Source: Phenylobacterium sp. SCN 70-31 (GTDB lineage: Bacteria; Pseudomonadota; Alphaproteobacteria; Caulobacterales; Caulobacteraceae). From it: a stretch of 64,000 bases of DNA. The notes beneath the pieces are model-generated. The model was given only the letters and a program-made list of their open reading frames with translations. It was not told the origin of the DNA and did no database searches. The DNA is taken from NCBI RefSeq assembly GCF_001724605.1, contig NZ_MEEX01000012.1:39545-103544 (forward strand), in the 5' to 3' direction. Position numbers and translations under genes: made by a program. Shown piece after piece: positions 63,296-64,000 of this stretch (within the stretch, counting starts at the first letter, position 1; every line of letters starts with the position of its first letter).

Positions 63296-64000
63296 CTAGA
63301 ACCCGCTGGCCACCCGCGCGGCGGGCGCGCTCTTCTCCTTGCGGGCGAAGAGGTTGTTGAGCGCGTTCACATAGGCCTTGGCCGAGGCGGTCAGGGTGTC
63401 GGTGTCGGCCGCCGAGCCGGTGGCGATCCGGCCGTCCTCTTCGAGACGGACCGAGACCTGGGCCTGGGCGTCCGTGCCCTCGGTCACGGCATGCACCTGG
63501 AACAGGCGCAGGACCGCCTCATGCGGCACCACCGCATGGATCGCGTTGAACACGGCGTCCACCGGGCCGTCGCCGGTGGCGTTGGCGCTCTTCTCGTCGC
63601 CGTCGATGGTGACGGTCAGGAAGGCCTCCTGCGGCCCCTCGGTGCCTGCGATGACGCGCAGGTGCTTGACCTGGACCTTGTCGGAGCCGCTGGCCAACGC
63701 GTCGTCCACCAGGGCCACGATGTCGTCGTCGAAGACGTGCTTCTTCTTGTCGGCCAGGTCCTTGAAGCGCTGGAACGCCTCGTTCAGCGCGTTCTGGCCC
63801 AGCTCGTAGCCCAGGTCCTTCAGCTTCTCGCGGAAGGCGTGGCGGCCCGAGTGCTTGCCCATGACCAGGTTCGACTCGATCTGGCCCACGTCCTCGGGCT
63901 TCATGATCTCGTAGGTCTCGGCGTTCTTCAGCATCCCGTCCTGGTGGATGCCGCTCTCGTGGGCGAAGGCGTTCTTGCCGACGATGGCCTTGTTGAACTG
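63296..64000 (-). CDS. leuA: 2-Isopropylmalate synthase, C-terminal part (runs off the window)
   Basis: 235 codons from the window edge to the stop. QFNKAIVGKNAFAHESGIHQDG is the conserved HxxGIHQDG region of the catalytic TIM barrel and holds the catalytic His/Glu. VMGKHSGRHAFREKLKDLGYEL follows, then the linker and the LeuA regulatory domain with EAFLTVTIDGDEKSANATGDGPVDAVFNAI, which binds leucine for feedback inhibition. It makes the first committed step of leucine synthesis. The N-terminal two-fifths lie outside the window. Confidence 0.97.
   Translation of the reverse strand, partial: QFNKAIVGKNAFAHESGIHQDGMLKNAETYEIMKPEDVGQIESNLVMGKHSGRHAFREKLKDLGYELGQNALNEAFQRFKDLADKKKHVFDDDIVALVDDALASGSDKVQVKHLRVIAGTEGPQEAFLTVTIDGDEKSANATGDGPVDAVFNAIHAVVPHEAVLRLFQVHAVTEGTDAQAQVSVRLEEDGRIATGSAADTDTLTASAKAYVNALNNLFARKEKSAPAARVASGF

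Overview
The window is chromosomal DNA of a high-GC alphaproteobacterium, most likely a member of the Caulobacteraceae (Caulobacter/Phenylobacterium type). The evidence is a fliF-fliG-fliH(flbE)-fliN-flbD-flhA flagellar operon, an mreB-mreC-mreD-mrdA-rodA rod-shape operon, an SspB-alpha adaptor, a circularly permuted (two-piece) tmRNA gene, the SOS gene mmcB behind a GAAC-N7-GAAC operator, and a CtrA-like box before fliF. Coding density is high. Many long open frames are antisense shadows of GC-rich genes and are left out.

Layout. 1-5.9 kb: start of a sulfatase (cut by the window edge), a histidine kinase with an ethylene-receptor-like membrane domain, an SRPBCC protein, cysS, folE, a DUF817 membrane protein and a lipocalin. 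6-10.7 kb: mmcB, serB and miaA (divergent, starts 12 bases apart), then ilvB behind a leader peptide and terminator typical of attenuation, and a GFA-family protein. 10.7-18.6 kb: VOC protein, a bacteriophytochrome-heme oxygenase pair, ybaK, three small conserved proteins, rtcB with an upstream 31-codon frame and strong terminator, and an uncharacterised gene with a perfect SOS box. 18.7-24.4 kb: secreted and lipoprotein unknowns, an SDR with an altered active site, a tandem DUF4262 protein, ilvN (12.5 kb from ilvB) and a secreted unknown. 24.4-30.8 kb: tmRNA, two 76-base tandem repeats, an alcohol dehydrogenase-like protein, sspB, a thioesterase, a C13-type peptidase, a PEP-CTERM protein and a large serine hydrolase.

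30.8-39.0 kb: the flagellar operon, with a complete class A beta-lactamase gene translationally coupled between flbD and flhA. 39-49.4 kb: small membrane proteins, a second dehydrogenase, an AHL-lactonase-like hydrolase, two MFS transporters, an aminotransferase-amidase pair, DUF423, an epoxide hydrolase-like protein and a prolyl iminopeptidase. 49.5-55.3 kb: the mre operon on the minus strand.

55.5-60.8 kb is the most interesting part. It is a compact molybdenum island: modA-modB (no modC visible) diverge from a TonB-dependent receptor and a modE regulator, with a perfect palindromic ModE-type box between the two arms. A second, weaker box precedes a small secreted protein, which is followed by a fragment resembling the end of a di-haem peroxidase. 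Together these suggest ModE-controlled, TonB-driven uptake of molybdate or a molybdenum complex. The window ends with a PhnA-domain protein, a Kelch protein, a DMT exporter and the 3' part of leuA.
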